A stretch of 64,000 bases of DNA from Paenibacillus sp. JJ-223 (lineage in GTDB: Bacteria; Bacillota; Bacilli; Paenibacillales; Paenibacillaceae): contig NZ_CAKMMP010000007.1 in assembly GCF_927798175.1 (NCBI RefSeq), positions 231,329-295,328 on the forward strand, given 5' to 3'. How positions within the stretch are numbered: the first letter of the stretch is position 1; each line of letters starts with the position of its first letter. Shown in pieces: positions 32,996-42,250 of the stretch. The position numbers and the translations under genes are program-made. A model generated the notes under the pieces. That model had not been told where the DNA came from. It ran no database searches and worked only from the letters and a program-made list of their open reading frames with translations.

Positions 32996-33895
32996 TTAAA
33001 ATGGTCTATGCTCGGATATTTTCCTTACTGCAAACCATAGCTCAACGAAATGAAGCCCATCTTTACCTCCTGTAATTTCAAATTCCATTCCATCGACCTG
33101 TTCGTATCCAGCAGTAGGCAGCCATTCGGAGAAAAATCGTTTATACAATGTCTCAATCGTTTCATCAAATTGGTCCCATGTGAACGGATCCGAAGAAAAT
33201 ATCGCCCACGTTTGAGCTGGTATGGTTATACTTGTGTACCCATCCGTTTTACTTGAATTACCTTTAAATGCGCACAACATGTACGGAAAAGTATCCTCAT
33301 CGGTTTTTTTGTAGCTGCAAACGGCATGTACCTTATGATAGTTCTGATTTAAAAAGGCGGGGAGGTCGCCTGCATTGGCAGCAAGCCTTTCAACCTCGCC
33401 GTTCGCATGGCTTTGCTTCCAAAATTCTGCCGGGGTGTCTACGCCGTTTAATGGAAACATTTTTTCGATCCCGAATACTTGAAAGGATTCTTTCGTCTCG
33501 ATCCGATAGTTCATGGCCTCTTCTCCTTTAATGGAAATGAAGAAGGATAGTCGAGGATAGGCTTTGAGAGCAGTCCCTTCTTGACGGGCCATTGCCGGAT
33601 TAACACCATGCAGCGCTTGAAAAGCCCTTGCAAATGAAACCGGTGATTCATAACCATACTTTATCGCAACATCAACAACTTTTATATCGCTATTCTGCAA
33701 TTCAATGGCCGCCAGGGTAAGCCGTCTTCGCCTTATATATTCCGCAAGCGATACGTTAGTAATAAACGAGAACATCTTCTGGAACTGATGTGACGAACAG
33801 CAAGCACAACGAGCCACTTCGCTTAATTCGATTTCTCCGGTTAAATTCATTTCGATATGGTCCAATGCCCGATTCATTCTCATAAGCCAATCCAT
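32996..33895 (-). CDS. AraC family regulator with GyrI-like ligand domain
   Basis: A 299-residue protein. Residues about 1-105 hold the two AraC helix-turn-helix motifs ('ELSEVARCACCSSHQFQKMF' and 'VVDVAIKYGYESPVSFARAF' followed by 'LHGVNPA'). Residues about 125-295 fit the GyrI/Rob-type effector-binding domain ('YRIETKESFQVFGIEKMFP', 'ITIPAQTWAIFSS', 'EFEITGG'). These regulators respond to small hydrophobic compounds. No adjacent target is evident. Confidence 0.88.
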   Translation of the reverse strand: MDWLMRMNRALDHIEMNLTGEIELSEVARCACCSSHQFQKMFSFITNVSLAEYIRRRRLTLAAIELQNSDIKVVDVAIKYGYESPVSFARAFQALHGVNPAMARQEGTALKAYPRLSFFISIKGEEAMNYRIETKESFQVFGIEKMFPLNGVDTPAEFWKQSHANGEVERLAANAGDLPAFLNQNYHKVHAVCSYKKTDEDTFPYMLCAFKGNSSKTDGYTSITIPAQTWAIFSSDPFTWDQFDETIETLYKRFFSEWLPTAGYEQVDGMEFEITGGKDGLHFVELWFAVRKISEHRPF

Positions 33896-34100
33896 CTAAC
33901 CCCTCCTCTTCATAGAAGTATAGTGATGCCATGGCTTCGTATCGCAACTTTTTGTGCATAAATAAGTTTCCTGTCCGCCAGTCTCGATCTGTGACACAAA
34001 CTTATGCTTCCAGTTACGTTGAAGAAAGCGAAACACACCTTACTATGACCAAAATCGCCACACCTAAGGGTTAAGTCTTATCAATGGATTCAGAGGAAAC

Positions 34101-34295
34101 TATAGAAACCGCATTAATCAACCACACAAGGCCACTGCGAGTGCAGTACCATCTTCCGATCGCTGTTATCCCCAGATTTTTTTTGAATCTCCTTGTCTAA
34201 GGGGAAAATCCGGTGATAAACGCGCCCGCTTTGCTTCTCCAGATTGGTTCTGCCTCTCCGTTAACGTGTGTATGTTTTTTGCGGTTTATATAGTA
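34101..34295 (-). repeat. Interspersed palindromic element, copy with GCGGTTTATA termini
   Basis: This 195-base copy has ends TATAGAAACCGCA and TGCGGTTTATATAG and the shared core (TATCCCCAGATTTTTT, AAAATCCGGTGATAAACG, CCTCTCCGTTAACGTG), inverted relative to the copies at 39877 and 58843. CTGAATCCA-Y-TGATA occurs just outside each end, which could be a target duplication. The right end supplies the stop codon of the GrpB gene. Confidence 0.8.
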
Positions 34296-34810
34296 TCAGT
34301 GGATTCAGCTTCCGATACAACGCGACGGATAAACTCCGTTTTCGCATCTGCGTACGCCAACTTATCGGTCGAATTCGCCTTTGCCAATGCCTCTTTAAGC
34401 TGTTGATACGCTGTTCTTGCTTCGACATTGGATATTAAATAGTCCCTGAACAACAACTGCTTATGTAGATATTCACTCCCGGACGGGTACATATGAATTT
34501 GGTGAGTTCTAGGTTCGCCTTTACTGAAATAGTGCCGATCCGGTAATATATTGGTGCCTTTATAGGAGTAACCCACCCTCTCCAGCCCAGGGATGCAGCG
34601 CTCTCCTTTTTCAAAAGACTCTACTTCAATGGCAATGTCAATGATCGGCTTGGCACGTAGTCCTTTGATGGCAGTGCTTCCGATGTGATGAATCGATTGA
34701 ATATCGCCCTTCAGTTCATTACGAATCTTCATCGCTTCCTCAGTGAATTCAACTTCCCATTGTTCAGTCCATGGAACAAGAAACACCTGACCTTTGGGCA
34801 AGCCGAGCAT
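34286..34810 (-). CDS. GrpB family protein
   Basis: A 174-residue nucleotidyltransferase-fold protein of the GrpB (UPF0157) family: 'VFLVPWTEQWEVEFTEEAMK', 'SIHHIGSTAIKGLRAKPIID', 'HYFSKGEPRTHQIHMYPSGS' and 'LFRDYLISNVEARTAYQQLK'. ATG 34810 follows GAGGTGATT. The last residues and stop lie in the end of a palindromic element, so the original C-terminus was probably altered by its insertion. Confidence 0.88.
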   Translation of the reverse strand: MLGLPKGQVFLVPWTEQWEVEFTEEAMKIRNELKGDIQSIHHIGSTAIKGLRAKPIIDIAIEVESFEKGERCIPGLERVGYSYKGTNILPDRHYFSKGEPRTHQIHMYPSGSEYLHKQLLFRDYLISNVEARTAYQQLKEALAKANSTDKLAYADAKTEFIRRVVSEAESTDTI

Positions 34811-34882
34811 CTGAATCACCTCTTTGGATTTTATATGTATTTGGATATTCACCTGCAGAAACAATCACTGAGGTCCTTTTCT

Positions 34883-35782
34883 CTAAGAAAAAATAAAGTT
34901 CAATACCTCTATCGTGTATTTCTCTGGCTCCTCAAGCCTCGGAAAATGAGCACTTCGATCAAACATGACGAGCCTACCGTCCTGCACTTTCTCCAAATAA
35001 ACCCGTTGCTGCTCACCACAACAAACAGGATCATAGGCCCCTGCTAATAATAGGGTGGGTTGTGTTAAGCCGGATAGCTTGGGCAGCAGATTTTCAAAAA
35101 ACAATCCTTCTTCTTGCAGCTTTTGACTATGTACTTGATTCTTACTCCACATATCATTTGAGGATGCCTGGCTTTGCATGATTTCATCATATTGATGGGT
35201 AGTTAATTGCCGAAAATATAAAAGATTCTTATCCTCGCCTAATAATTGAAAAACATCCCCTAAAGCATTCCATAATTCATTTGGCTTGTAATTTCCATGG
35301 AGATACTCATTCGACGCTTCAATACCAGGTTGATTCTGAACATGAATAAAATGTTCTTTGGCTTTCGAAATGATGGATCTGGTTGCCCTTTTCACATCAA
35401 AGCAAGGCGTTTCAAAAATCACTTTATGGATCGATTCTGGATAACTTAATGCATATTTAACCGCCAAGTATCCACCGAATGAATGCCCTAATACACTCCA
35501 CCTGCGTATTCCCATTTGTTTTCGTAGTTCCTCGAGATCTTCAATAATATCGTTTAATCCAAAATGTTCATTCGCTTGGATGGGGTCAGAGCGTAATACG
35601 CCTCTTTGGTCGATCGCAATCACTCTTAACGAGTCAGATAAAGCTTCGGCTTGAAAATAACAAAAATCCACACAGCTTGCTCCGGGTCCCCCATGCAAAT
35701 AAAGGAGCACTTCTTCACATGGTTCATTGTACTGTTCAACAAATAATCGAGTGCCTCTGATTGAAAATAAGGATGAACTCAT
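34883..35782 (-). CDS. Alpha/beta hydrolase, proline iminopeptidase-like
   Basis: A 299-residue hydrolase with 'YLHGGPGASCVDF' as oxyanion-hole motif, nucleophile 'LGHSFGGYLAVKYAL', acid 'LAGAYDPVCCG' and His in 'DRSAHFPRLEEP'. The HGGPG motif is typical of proline iminopeptidases and relatives (S33 family). GGAGGAC precedes ATG 35782. It ends 72 bases before the GrpB gene; no clear operon partner. Confidence 0.85.
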   Translation of the reverse strand: MSSSLFSIRGTRLFVEQYNEPCEEVLLYLHGGPGASCVDFCYFQAEALSDSLRVIAIDQRGVLRSDPIQANEHFGLNDIIEDLEELRKQMGIRRWSVLGHSFGGYLAVKYALSYPESIHKVIFETPCFDVKRATRSIISKAKEHFIHVQNQPGIEASNEYLHGNYKPNELWNALGDVFQLLGEDKNLLYFRQLTTHQYDEIMQSQASSNDMWSKNQVHSQKLQEEGLFFENLLPKLSGLTQPTLLLAGAYDPVCCGEQQRVYLEKVQDGRLVMFDRSAHFPRLEEPEKYTIEVLNFIFS

Positions 35783-35808
35783 ACTGTCCTCCAATCTTCA
35801 TACTACAG

Positions 35809-36150
35809 TTATCCAATATAGATGATGATTTTCTCATCACTAAATGCTTCTCCGATCTTCTCTAGAAGGAAATTGATTCGATTTATTAATTGAGCAGAAT
35901 CATTTTCATCCAAGTTTCTCCGAGCCCATTCCCTTAACACATGGAATTCACCCGTTAATTTGGGAAGATCATGAATATTGATATCTATGCCAGGATCAGC
36001 AAATCGAGAAATCAAATCCAATTCCAATGCGATGATTCCAGGCACCCAGCATCTTTGGAAAAAGGCTTCCGTTGACACCGGGACATAAAAATGATCCTGA
36101 TCTTTTGGCTCTATGATAATTGCAGCAATGGTCAGATGAATCACCCCCAC
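35809..36150 (-). CDS. Hypothetical protein
   Basis: About 113 residues, acidic, helical in the second half ('LINRINFLLEKIGEAFSDEK'), with no membrane segment; family not recognised. The start is uncertain. GTG 36150 and GTG 36144 lie within a GGGGGTGA stretch that itself looks like the ribosome binding site, which would place the true start at a non-standard in-frame codon such as CTG 36135. It ends 26 bases before the hydrolase gene. Confidence 0.5.
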   Translation of the reverse strand: MGVIHLTIAAIIIEPKDQDHFYVPVSTEAFFQRCWVPGIIALELDLISRFADPGIDINIHDLPKLTGEFHVLREWARRNLDENDSAQLINRINFLLEKIGEAFSDEKIIIYIG

Positions 36151-36204
36151 TTTTGTTTGATAACTTCTTTGGTATTCATTCTACATCTACCAGTATGTCT
36201 AGTC

Positions 36205-36477
36205 CTAATAATCCGTTAATATTATGATATTTGAATGCAAATCTCTCTTTAGACCCACGTTCTTCCGCACCTTAACGATAACTTGTTCCTTGGAAGTATG
36301 ATAGACCAAGGTTTTATCCCGGCTATTTAATAATTCTCGGGTTGCCTCTTCGTCGCGTACAGGTCCGATTACAGCAACCTCATCTATAACTTCTTGATCC
36401 TCCGTCTCTTCAGAGTGAAGAACTTCAAACTTCACAAATTGATTCGGAAAAATCTGTTGAACCTCTTGCCATTTCAT
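36205..36477 (-). CDS. Conserved hypothetical protein
   Basis: A 90-residue protein starting 'MKWQEVQQIFPNQFVKFEVL' with 'EVAVIGPVRDEEATRELL' and 'TLVYHTSKEQVIVKVR'. This pattern recurs in short proteins of many Firmicutes with no assigned role. ATG 36477 follows AGGGGG; an ATG six bases upstream is too close. Confidence 0.7.
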   Translation of the reverse strand: MKWQEVQQIFPNQFVKFEVLHSEETEDQEVIDEVAVIGPVRDEEATRELLNSRDKTLVYHTSKEQVIVKVRKNVGLKRDLHSNIIILTDY

Positions 36478-36534
36478 ACTCATCCCCCTGTCAATCAGCT
36501 GATTTAGCTCAGGAGTGATCTGGAATCATCCCGT

Positions 36535-36921
36535 TTACTCGTTACAGCCCGAAAAGTCCTCCAAAACCTTGGATTTGTCGCCATACACTTTGTCCAGATG
36601 ATCCTCTCCCCAATAACATAAAAAATCGAGGGCGGGCTTTAGTCCCCAGCCGTAGTCCGTTAACTCATATTCCACTTTAGGGGGAACCTCCGAATAGACC
36701 TTCCGTTTCACAATCTCATCCTTTTCCAGGCCTCTTAGTTGAGTCGTCAGCATCTTCTGCGTAATGTCAGGGATCAACCGCCTGAGCTCCGACGTGCGTT
36801 TCCGTCCTGTCATCAAGTGATAGATGATCAACGGCTTCCATTTTCCGCCCATCACCTCCAAGGCCGCCTCTACGCCTACTTTATATTTCTTGGGAGCGTT
36901 CGTTTTGCGATGCTCAGTCAT
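36535..36921 (-). CDS. HxlR family transcriptional regulator
   Basis: A 128-residue winged-helix regulator: 'ALEVMGGKWKPLIIYHLM', 'RTSELRRLIPDITQKMLTTQ' and 'DEIVKRKVYSEVPPKVEYEL' are the HxlR signature. HxlR proteins usually sense quinones, aldehydes or thiol stress through a Cys; a Cys lies in 'FLCYWGEDH' near the end. It is divergent from the NAD(P)H reductase-like gene at 37169, its likely target. The gap holds a GCACTT/AAGTGC dyad. Confidence 0.88.
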   Translation of the reverse strand: MTEHRKTNAPKKYKVGVEAALEVMGGKWKPLIIYHLMTGRKRTSELRRLIPDITQKMLTTQLRGLEKDEIVKRKVYSEVPPKVEYELTDYGWGLKPALDFLCYWGEDHLDKVYGDKSKVLEDFSGCNE

Positions 36922-37168
36922 CTGTTATCCCTCCGTGATCAGGCTGTATTCCGGCTACAACCATTACCTCCATTCTTATCTTCAGTCCAGGACCCGCGCC
37001 CATTTCTATGGCATTTATATAGGTACTTTCATGTTCCTATGGCACTTCATTCTTCCTATAGAACTTGAAAGTGCGTTCTTCCAGAATATTTCATTCCTCG
37101 TTTATAATAGCATCAGCCATGGAGCATGGCTACAAGTCAGCGCTGGAGAAAGGTAGTGAAATACAAAT

Positions 37169-37753
37169 ATGAACGTATTGGTTATCGTTTCGCACCCGAG
37201 AAAAGATTCCTTGACCTTTCAGGTTGCCGATCGTTTCGTGCAAGGTCTTGCCGAGGCTGGCCACGATTATGAAATATTGGATTTGCACGAGATTGGCTTT
37301 GACCCAGTTCTTCAAGGTGTCGATGAACCTGATTGGTCTCTGGAGCATCAGCTCTTCTCCCCTGAGATCGAAACGGAAATGCAACGGTTGAAGAGGCATG
37401 ATGCCGTGGCCTTTATTTTTCCAATCTGGTGGTGGCATCTGCCGGCCATGTTGAAAGGGTATGTTGATCGTGTATTGAACAACGGGTTTGCCTACGGTTC
37501 GAACAAGCTTCATCATCAGCATATGCTGTGGATTGGGCTTGCGGGCGTTTCGAAACAACAGATGCAGAAGCGCAACTACGATGAATCGATCACGCATCTG
37601 CTTAATGTAGGCATCGCAGATTATTGCGGCGTACCTTATTCCAAGGTTGAATTTTTATATGAGACTTTGGATTCCAAGCCAGAACATTATGAAATGCTGC
37701 TTGATCGGGCTCATCATTTAGGAGTGAATTACGCCAAGGACAGCACGCTCTGA
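37169..37753 (+). CDS. Flavodoxin-fold NAD(P)H oxidoreductase (KefF/MdaB-like)
   Basis: A 194-residue protein starting 'MNVLVIVSHPRKDSLTFQVA' with the FMN/FAD site 'FIFPIWWWHLPAMLKGYVDR' and 'YGVPYSK'-like late region. Such enzymes reduce quinones with two electrons using NAD(P)H. The divergent HxlR gene suggests induction by quinone or electrophile stress. The AAGGTAG site is modest. It shares a terminator with rarD. Confidence 0.85.
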   Translation: MNVLVIVSHPRKDSLTFQVADRFVQGLAEAGHDYEILDLHEIGFDPVLQGVDEPDWSLEHQLFSPEIETEMQRLKRHDAVAFIFPIWWWHLPAMLKGYVDRVLNNGFAYGSNKLHHQHMLWIGLAGVSKQQMQKRNYDESITHLLNVGIADYCGVPYSKVEFLYETLDSKPEHYEMLLDRAHHLGVNYAKDSTL

Positions 37754-37776
37754 AGACCGCTTATAAGTCCAAACGG

Positions 37777-37818
37777 AAAACAGCCATCTCCTCCCCAGTG
37801 GACGGAAATGGCTGTTTT
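37777..37818. terminator. Bidirectional terminator between convergent genes
   Basis: AAAACAGCCAT and ATGGCTGTTTT pair around a 20-base loop; T runs exist on both strands, serving the oxidoreductase and rarD. Confidence 0.85.
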
Positions 37819-37844
37819 GACGGTACAGGGCCATGCTTTTGTAG

Positions 37845-38723
37845 TCAGTTGACCTTTGCGAGTTTCGCACCGCGAACGGATGCGGCAGCATATACGACAA
37901 GCGCTGTCCAGATGAGCGCAAAGCCGATGAGAAGAACCGGCGAGACCGATTCTTTGAACACGAATACGCTCAGTAACAGCATGATCGTCGGCCCGATGTA
38001 TTGTACGAAGCCGAGGGTGGACAGCGCCATCCGGGCGGCCGCCCGCGCAAAGAAGAGCAGCGGCAGCGCGGTGACCACGCCGGAAAGAAGCAGCTCGACG
38101 AACGTGGACGCAGGCAGCGTCCATGCCGTCGTTTTTCCTACGGCAGCCAAATAGATCCAGTAGCCGAGCGCGACAGGCAGGACTACAGCCGTCTCTGACA
38201 GCAAGCCTACCGAAGCGTCTTGTCCGATCTTTTTCTTCGCGAGGCCGTACAAGCCAAACGTTGCGGCCAGGGAGATCGAGATCCACGGGAACCGCCCGTA
38301 GTCGACGGCGATGATGAGCACCGCGGCGCTAGCGATGGCAATCGCGAGCCATTGGCCGCGGTTTGGCTTCTCACGAAGGAAGACAACTGCCAGCAGCACG
38401 TTCAGCAGCGGGTTCAAATAATAGCCAAGGCTTGTCTCAACGACGTGGTCGTTGTTGACCGCCCAGATGAAGATGAGCCAATTCGCAGCGATCAGCAGCC
38501 CGCTGGCGGCGAGCGACAGCAGGAGCGAACGGCTGGCCGCAATCCGTTTCATGTCACCCCAGCGGCGCTGGACGGCGACGAGAATACCCATGAAGACGAA
38601 CGACCAGACAACCCGATGGGACAGAATTTCGCCTGCCGGCACATCGTTAAACAACTTCCAATAAAGCGGGAGAACCCCCCACATGATATACGCGATAATC
38701 GCATTGACCAATCCGTTATTCAT
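37845..38723 (-). CDS. rarD: EamA family transporter RarD
   Basis: The 292-residue protein has ten membrane helices and the RarD opening 'NAIIAYIMWGVLPLYWKLFN' with 'EILSHRVVWSFVFMG', 'NHVVETSLGYYLNPLLNV' and 'FVQYIGPTIMLLLSVFVF'. RarD is linked to chloramphenicol sensitivity in some bacteria but its substrate is not known. GAGGGAAG precedes the ATG. GC content seems higher than in neighbouring genes. Confidence 0.88.
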   Translation of the reverse strand: MNNGLVNAIIAYIMWGVLPLYWKLFNDVPAGEILSHRVVWSFVFMGILVAVQRRWGDMKRIAASRSLLLSLAASGLLIAANWLIFIWAVNNDHVVETSLGYYLNPLLNVLLAVVFLREKPNRGQWLAIAIASAAVLIIAVDYGRFPWISISLAATFGLYGLAKKKIGQDASVGLLSETAVVLPVALGYWIYLAAVGKTTAWTLPASTFVELLLSGVVTALPLLFFARAAARMALSTLGFVQYIGPTIMLLLSVFVFKESVSPVLLIGFALIWTALVVYAAASVRGAKLAKVN

Positions 38724-38900
38724 AATCTACTTCCCTCTTCTCACTCCGATGTCTTTACGGATTATACGCCTCGATCCTCGTTTAAGTAAAGGGATGAATC
38801 ATTCCTCTCTCGGAACGCCGCGCTGTTGTCAGGCTGCTTCTGTGTTTGGAGCCATCGTTTTCCGTCAGCTAAAGCCCATCACTCTTTCCCTACAGTTTAT

Positions 38901-38940
38901 ATAAAACGCTACTGACATACTGTTGTCAGCAGCGCTTTTG
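38901..38940. other. Orphan terminator-like hairpin
   Basis: AAACGCTACTGACA-loop-TGTCAGCAGCGCTTTT has a stem of about 12 pairs with one bulge and a short T run on the plus strand. No upstream plus-strand gene exists, so it may be an attenuator in the leader of the VOC gene or the end of a small RNA. Confidence 0.4.
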
Positions 38941-39044
38941 TATCATTGGATCGTAAGGGCATAGGAAATCAATGCGAAGTATCTTTGGCCCAAAATAATA
39001 TGTTCAAGGTATTGTATTACCTATTATGGGAAGGATGGTATATC

Positions 39045-39449
39045 ATGAATTTTGCTTCTGTACGCATCATTACCGACGACGTAGATCGTCTCGTCGAGTT
39101 CTATGAGAAAATCTTGGGTGTTTCGGCGGAACGCCCCGCGCCCGTCTTTGCCGAATTCGTGATGCCATCGTGCACCTTGGCCATCGGCCACTCCCAGACG
39201 GTGCAGCTGTTCGGTGCGGGTTCCGCAGTGGCGGCCGACAATCACACGGTCATCATCGAGTTCCGCGTCCATGATGTCGATGCCGAATACGAGCGTTTGA
39301 AGCCGCTTGTGAGCGAGTGGGTAAAGGAACCGACCACGATGCCGTGGGGGAACCGTGCCATGCTGTTTCGCGATCCCGACGGCAACCTTGTTAACCTCTT
39401 CGCGCCGGTGACCGAGGAAGCCATCCAACGGTTCGACGGCAGGCGTTGA
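39045..39449 (+). CDS. VOC (glyoxalase/bleomycin resistance) family protein
   Basis: A 134-residue protein with two beta-alpha-beta-beta-beta modules: 'VRIITDDVDRLVEFYEKILG' at the start and 'IEFRVHDVDAEYERLKPLV' with 'MLFRDPDGNLVNLFAP' at the end. VOC proteins bind metal and act as dioxygenases, isomerases or drug-binding proteins; the role here is open. ATG 39045 follows AAGGATGG. Confidence 0.85.
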   Translation: MNFASVRIITDDVDRLVEFYEKILGVSAERPAPVFAEFVMPSCTLAIGHSQTVQLFGAGSAVAADNHTVIIEFRVHDVDAEYERLKPLVSEWVKEPTTMPWGNRAMLFRDPDGNLVNLFAPVTEEAIQRFDGRR

Positions 39450-39554
39450 CGGTTGTTGAGGCAATGGGCGATTGTGCCGCCTGATTCTCTTCAAGTGCTC
39501 GCTGCGGGTCATGATATAATGGAGCAATCAACGAGCAGGAAGGAGCATGATTTC

Positions 39555-39791
39555 ATGGAAGCAACCGCACAGGAAGTCGCGGAATGGATGGTCAAGGAAA
39601 TCAGGTTCACGGGGACGCTGACCCAGAGCGATGCGGTCGAATATGCGAAGACCCATTTCGGCGAACAATTCGTATTCATCAATGAGAATGGAAATGCATC
39701 GTTATCCAAAGAGGTGAAAAAGGCTTTCCGCAAGCTCCACGGCGGCAGAATTGCCTGGGACCGCGACCGGTTCCTGTGGGCCTGGACCTGA
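39555..39791 (+). CDS. DUF6953-like small protein
   Basis: A 78-residue acidic protein ('EATAQEVAEWMVKEIRF', 'YAKTHFGEQFVFINENGN', 'EVKKAFRKLHGGRIAWDRDR'). The pattern fits a conserved family of unknown role that I recall as DUF6953. ATG 39555 follows AAGGAGCATG; the 34 codons read upstream are not likely translated. Confidence 0.7.
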   Translation: MEATAQEVAEWMVKEIRFTGTLTQSDAVEYAKTHFGEQFVFINENGNASLSKEVKKAFRKLHGGRIAWDRDRFLWAWT

Positions 39792-39876
39792 TCGACCGTC
39801 GCGTATTCTATGTAATAATTGGAATAAATGTAAGCATGGGAAAACACATCCTAAATGAGGACATCGCATTCTCCTA

Positions 39877-40064
39877 GATTAACCGCAAAAAACATCCACA
39901 CGTTAACGGAGAGGCAGAACCAATCCGAAGAAGCGAAGCGGTCGCGTTTATCACCGGATTTTCCCCTTAGAAAAGGGGATTCAAAAAATCTGGGGATAAC
40001 AGCGATCGGAAGATGGTACTGCACTCGCAGTGGCTAGTGTGATCGATTATTGCGGTTTATATGG
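39877..40064 (+). repeat. Interspersed palindromic element, copy with AACCGCA termini
   Basis: About 188 bases with AACCGCA (39881-39887) and TGCGGTT (40051-40057) at the ends and the full shared core: CACGTTAACGGAGAGGCAGA, ATCACCGGATTTTCCCCTTA, AATCTGGGGATAACAGCGAT, GGAAGATGGT. It fills the gap between a DUF6953-like gene and the 5'-nucleotidase gene. Confidence 0.85.
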
Positions 40065-40126
40065 ATAAACCCTTTACCCAAAAGGATGTGTTTTCCTGTC
40101 TTACTATTAGGTTTGAATATTCTACA

Positions 40127-42250
40127 TTATGAAGCTTTTGCCGCAACCGCTTTTTGAATTAAAGCTTTTGCATCGTCAGCAGACAACGTTTGTTTAGGTT
40201 GAAGCAGGTTTTTCTCTGCGGCGCCAAGAATACCTTGGTCAATCAATGCTGCCATGGATTCAACCGCATATTTGGAAACGGTCTTCCCATCTTCGAAACC
40301 TGCGATGATCGCAGCCGCATTTTTATCAGAATCTTGATTGTTCAGCAGTTTAGCAAGAATCGTAGCCGCTTCTTCACGAGTGATATCACGATCCGGGCTG
40401 AAGTTACCGCCGTACCCTTGAATGAATCCGGCATGAGCGGCTTCAGCGATCGCATCAGCATATGCAGCATCGGCAGCCACATCCTTGAATGCAGGCGCTG
40501 CAGTTACTTCGTTCAGTTTCAACATGTCTACCAGCGCACTTACGAATTCAGCGCGGGAAATGACTTCTGTTGTTACAGGAGTTTCCGGTTGGTCCGTAGA
40601 TGCAGCGACGTTCGTGATCCGTCCTTCCGTTTTAGCTTGAATCGCGCCACCTTTATACGTATCTACGATGTACTGGTAAAATACATCCAGATCGATCGGA
40701 CCTGCCAAGGATGATTTGGCATCCACCAGCACTTTATAGTTATCTCCGCCTGCTGCCATAAAGTTGTTAACGACAGCCGTATATGTTTTTGCAGGATCAA
40801 TAGGTGTGCCATCTTCAAGGCTTAGACTAGTCACCCGTTCTGCTACTGGCTTATTGAAATCTGCCGTATATTTCAGGCCGGAAATTTGTAATGTTTTGGT
40901 GTTTGGTGTGCCGTCCGCATTCGTACCCCATTGCTGCTCCAGCAAGGTTTGAATTTGTTCACCCGTCAGCTCTAATTTCACCAGAGTATTGCCGAAAGGT
41001 TGGATTTTGGCAAGATCCGCAAAGGTTACATCGCCTTCTGGCAGATCGGCACGAATACCGCCTGGATTCATGAATGCAAAGTCAGCATCGCTTGCGTTAT
41101 CACCAAAGTCTGCTTGACGCATGGCATCTGCAATAAGGTTGCCCAGAGGTGCTTCGTTATTATAGGCATCGGTGCGAGTGACCGAACCATCCGTTGTGCC
41201 TACCGGCTTCGTAAGCTCAGGATGCTTGTCCAATGATTTTTTAATGATTGCCAAAGATTCAGGGTCTTCCTTTACACCCTCTTGGAACGTCGTTGTCACT
41301 GTAGCTGATTTTTCGGTGACATCCCCGGTCGCAGGGTCAATCATCAACTTGATGTCTTCAAATGCCGTACCATATGAATAAGCTTGCACGATCAATTTTC
41401 CATTCACTTCACCGTTCGCCAAAGCATGATTGTCGCCTGCAACGATCACGTCAACAGGGGAATCTGCGGGTAAAGCCTTGGCTAAATCGGCCGCTTCGCC
41501 AGTGGTTACGCCTTCTTTGGTTGATGCTGGATCATGCGCCAGGACGATGATCGTTTCTACGCCTTGATCTTGCAATTCTTTTGCATATTTATTAACGGCT
41601 TCCACTTCTTCTTCTGCACTTAAGAAACGCACGCCTGCTGTGCCGGATGGAGATACTTTAGCCGGTGTAGCCTTCGTCACCAACCCGATGAATCCGATTT
41701 TGACTCCGCCCACTTCTTTAATCACATAGGGCTTAATCAATGGTTTGCCCGTGGAGGTTTCAATGACGTTTGCGTTTACATAATCAAATTTGGCGCCAGC
41801 ATGAGTGACCTTGCCTTCTTTGGGATCAAGGCCGCCGAAGATTTGTGCTTTTAATGCAGCGATGCCCTGGTCGAATTCATGATTGCCCAAAGAACCTACA
41901 TCAAAGCCCATCATATTCATCCATTCCATCGTAGGCTCATCCCGATCCAGAGACGAGACAGGAGCGGATGCGCCCACAGAGTCTCCATTATGGAAGAGCA
42001 GGGAATGTTCATATTTGGCTTGAGCTTCTTTTAGATATGTAGCCAGAATAGGAGCTGTTCCTACTTTTTTATCATTAACCAACGATGTCGTATCCAACTG
42101 ACCGTGCAGGTCATTGATTCCGATCAAGTGTACTTCGACGTCATTGCTTGCAGCAGAGACTGGACCGACCGCGCCCAATAATTGAGAAAGCAATAGTGCA
42201 GTGGCAGCCACACGGATTGTGCTTTTACCCAACATTTTTTTCCATAACAT
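40127..42250 (-). CDS. Secreted bifunctional 5'-nucleotidase / 2',3'-cyclic phosphodiesterase with SLH anchor
   Basis: A 707-residue surface enzyme: signal peptide (about 1-33, ending 'GPVSAAS'), calcineurin-like phosphoesterase domain with 'IGINDLHGQLD', 'LLFHNGDSVGAS', 'SLGNHEFDQG' and 'VIVAGDNHALANG', then the 5'-nucleotidase C-terminal domain ('NEAPLGNLIADAMRQADF', 'FMNPGGIRADL', 'AAGGDNYKVL'). From about residue 560, S-layer homology motifs follow ('ISRAEFVSALVDML', 'AHAGFIQGYGGNFSPDRDIT'). It scavenges nucleotides and phosphate outside the cell, tethered to pyruvylated wall polymer. Confidence 0.9.
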   Translation of the reverse strand: MLWKKMLGKSTIRVAATALLLSQLLGAVGPVSAASNDVEVHLIGINDLHGQLDTTSLVNDKKVGTAPILATYLKEAQAKYEHSLLFHNGDSVGASAPVSSLDRDEPTMEWMNMMGFDVGSLGNHEFDQGIAALKAQIFGGLDPKEGKVTHAGAKFDYVNANVIETSTGKPLIKPYVIKEVGGVKIGFIGLVTKATPAKVSPSGTAGVRFLSAEEEVEAVNKYAKELQDQGVETIIVLAHDPASTKEGVTTGEAADLAKALPADSPVDVIVAGDNHALANGEVNGKLIVQAYSYGTAFEDIKLMIDPATGDVTEKSATVTTTFQEGVKEDPESLAIIKKSLDKHPELTKPVGTTDGSVTRTDAYNNEAPLGNLIADAMRQADFGDNASDADFAFMNPGGIRADLPEGDVTFADLAKIQPFGNTLVKLELTGEQIQTLLEQQWGTNADGTPNTKTLQISGLKYTADFNKPVAERVTSLSLEDGTPIDPAKTYTAVVNNFMAAGGDNYKVLVDAKSSLAGPIDLDVFYQYIVDTYKGGAIQAKTEGRITNVAASTDQPETPVTTEVISRAEFVSALVDMLKLNEVTAAPAFKDVAADAAYADAIAEAAHAGFIQGYGGNFSPDRDITREEAATILAKLLNNQDSDKNAAAIIAGFEDGKTVSKYAVESMAALIDQGILGAAEKNLLQPKQTLSADDAKALIQKAVAAKAS

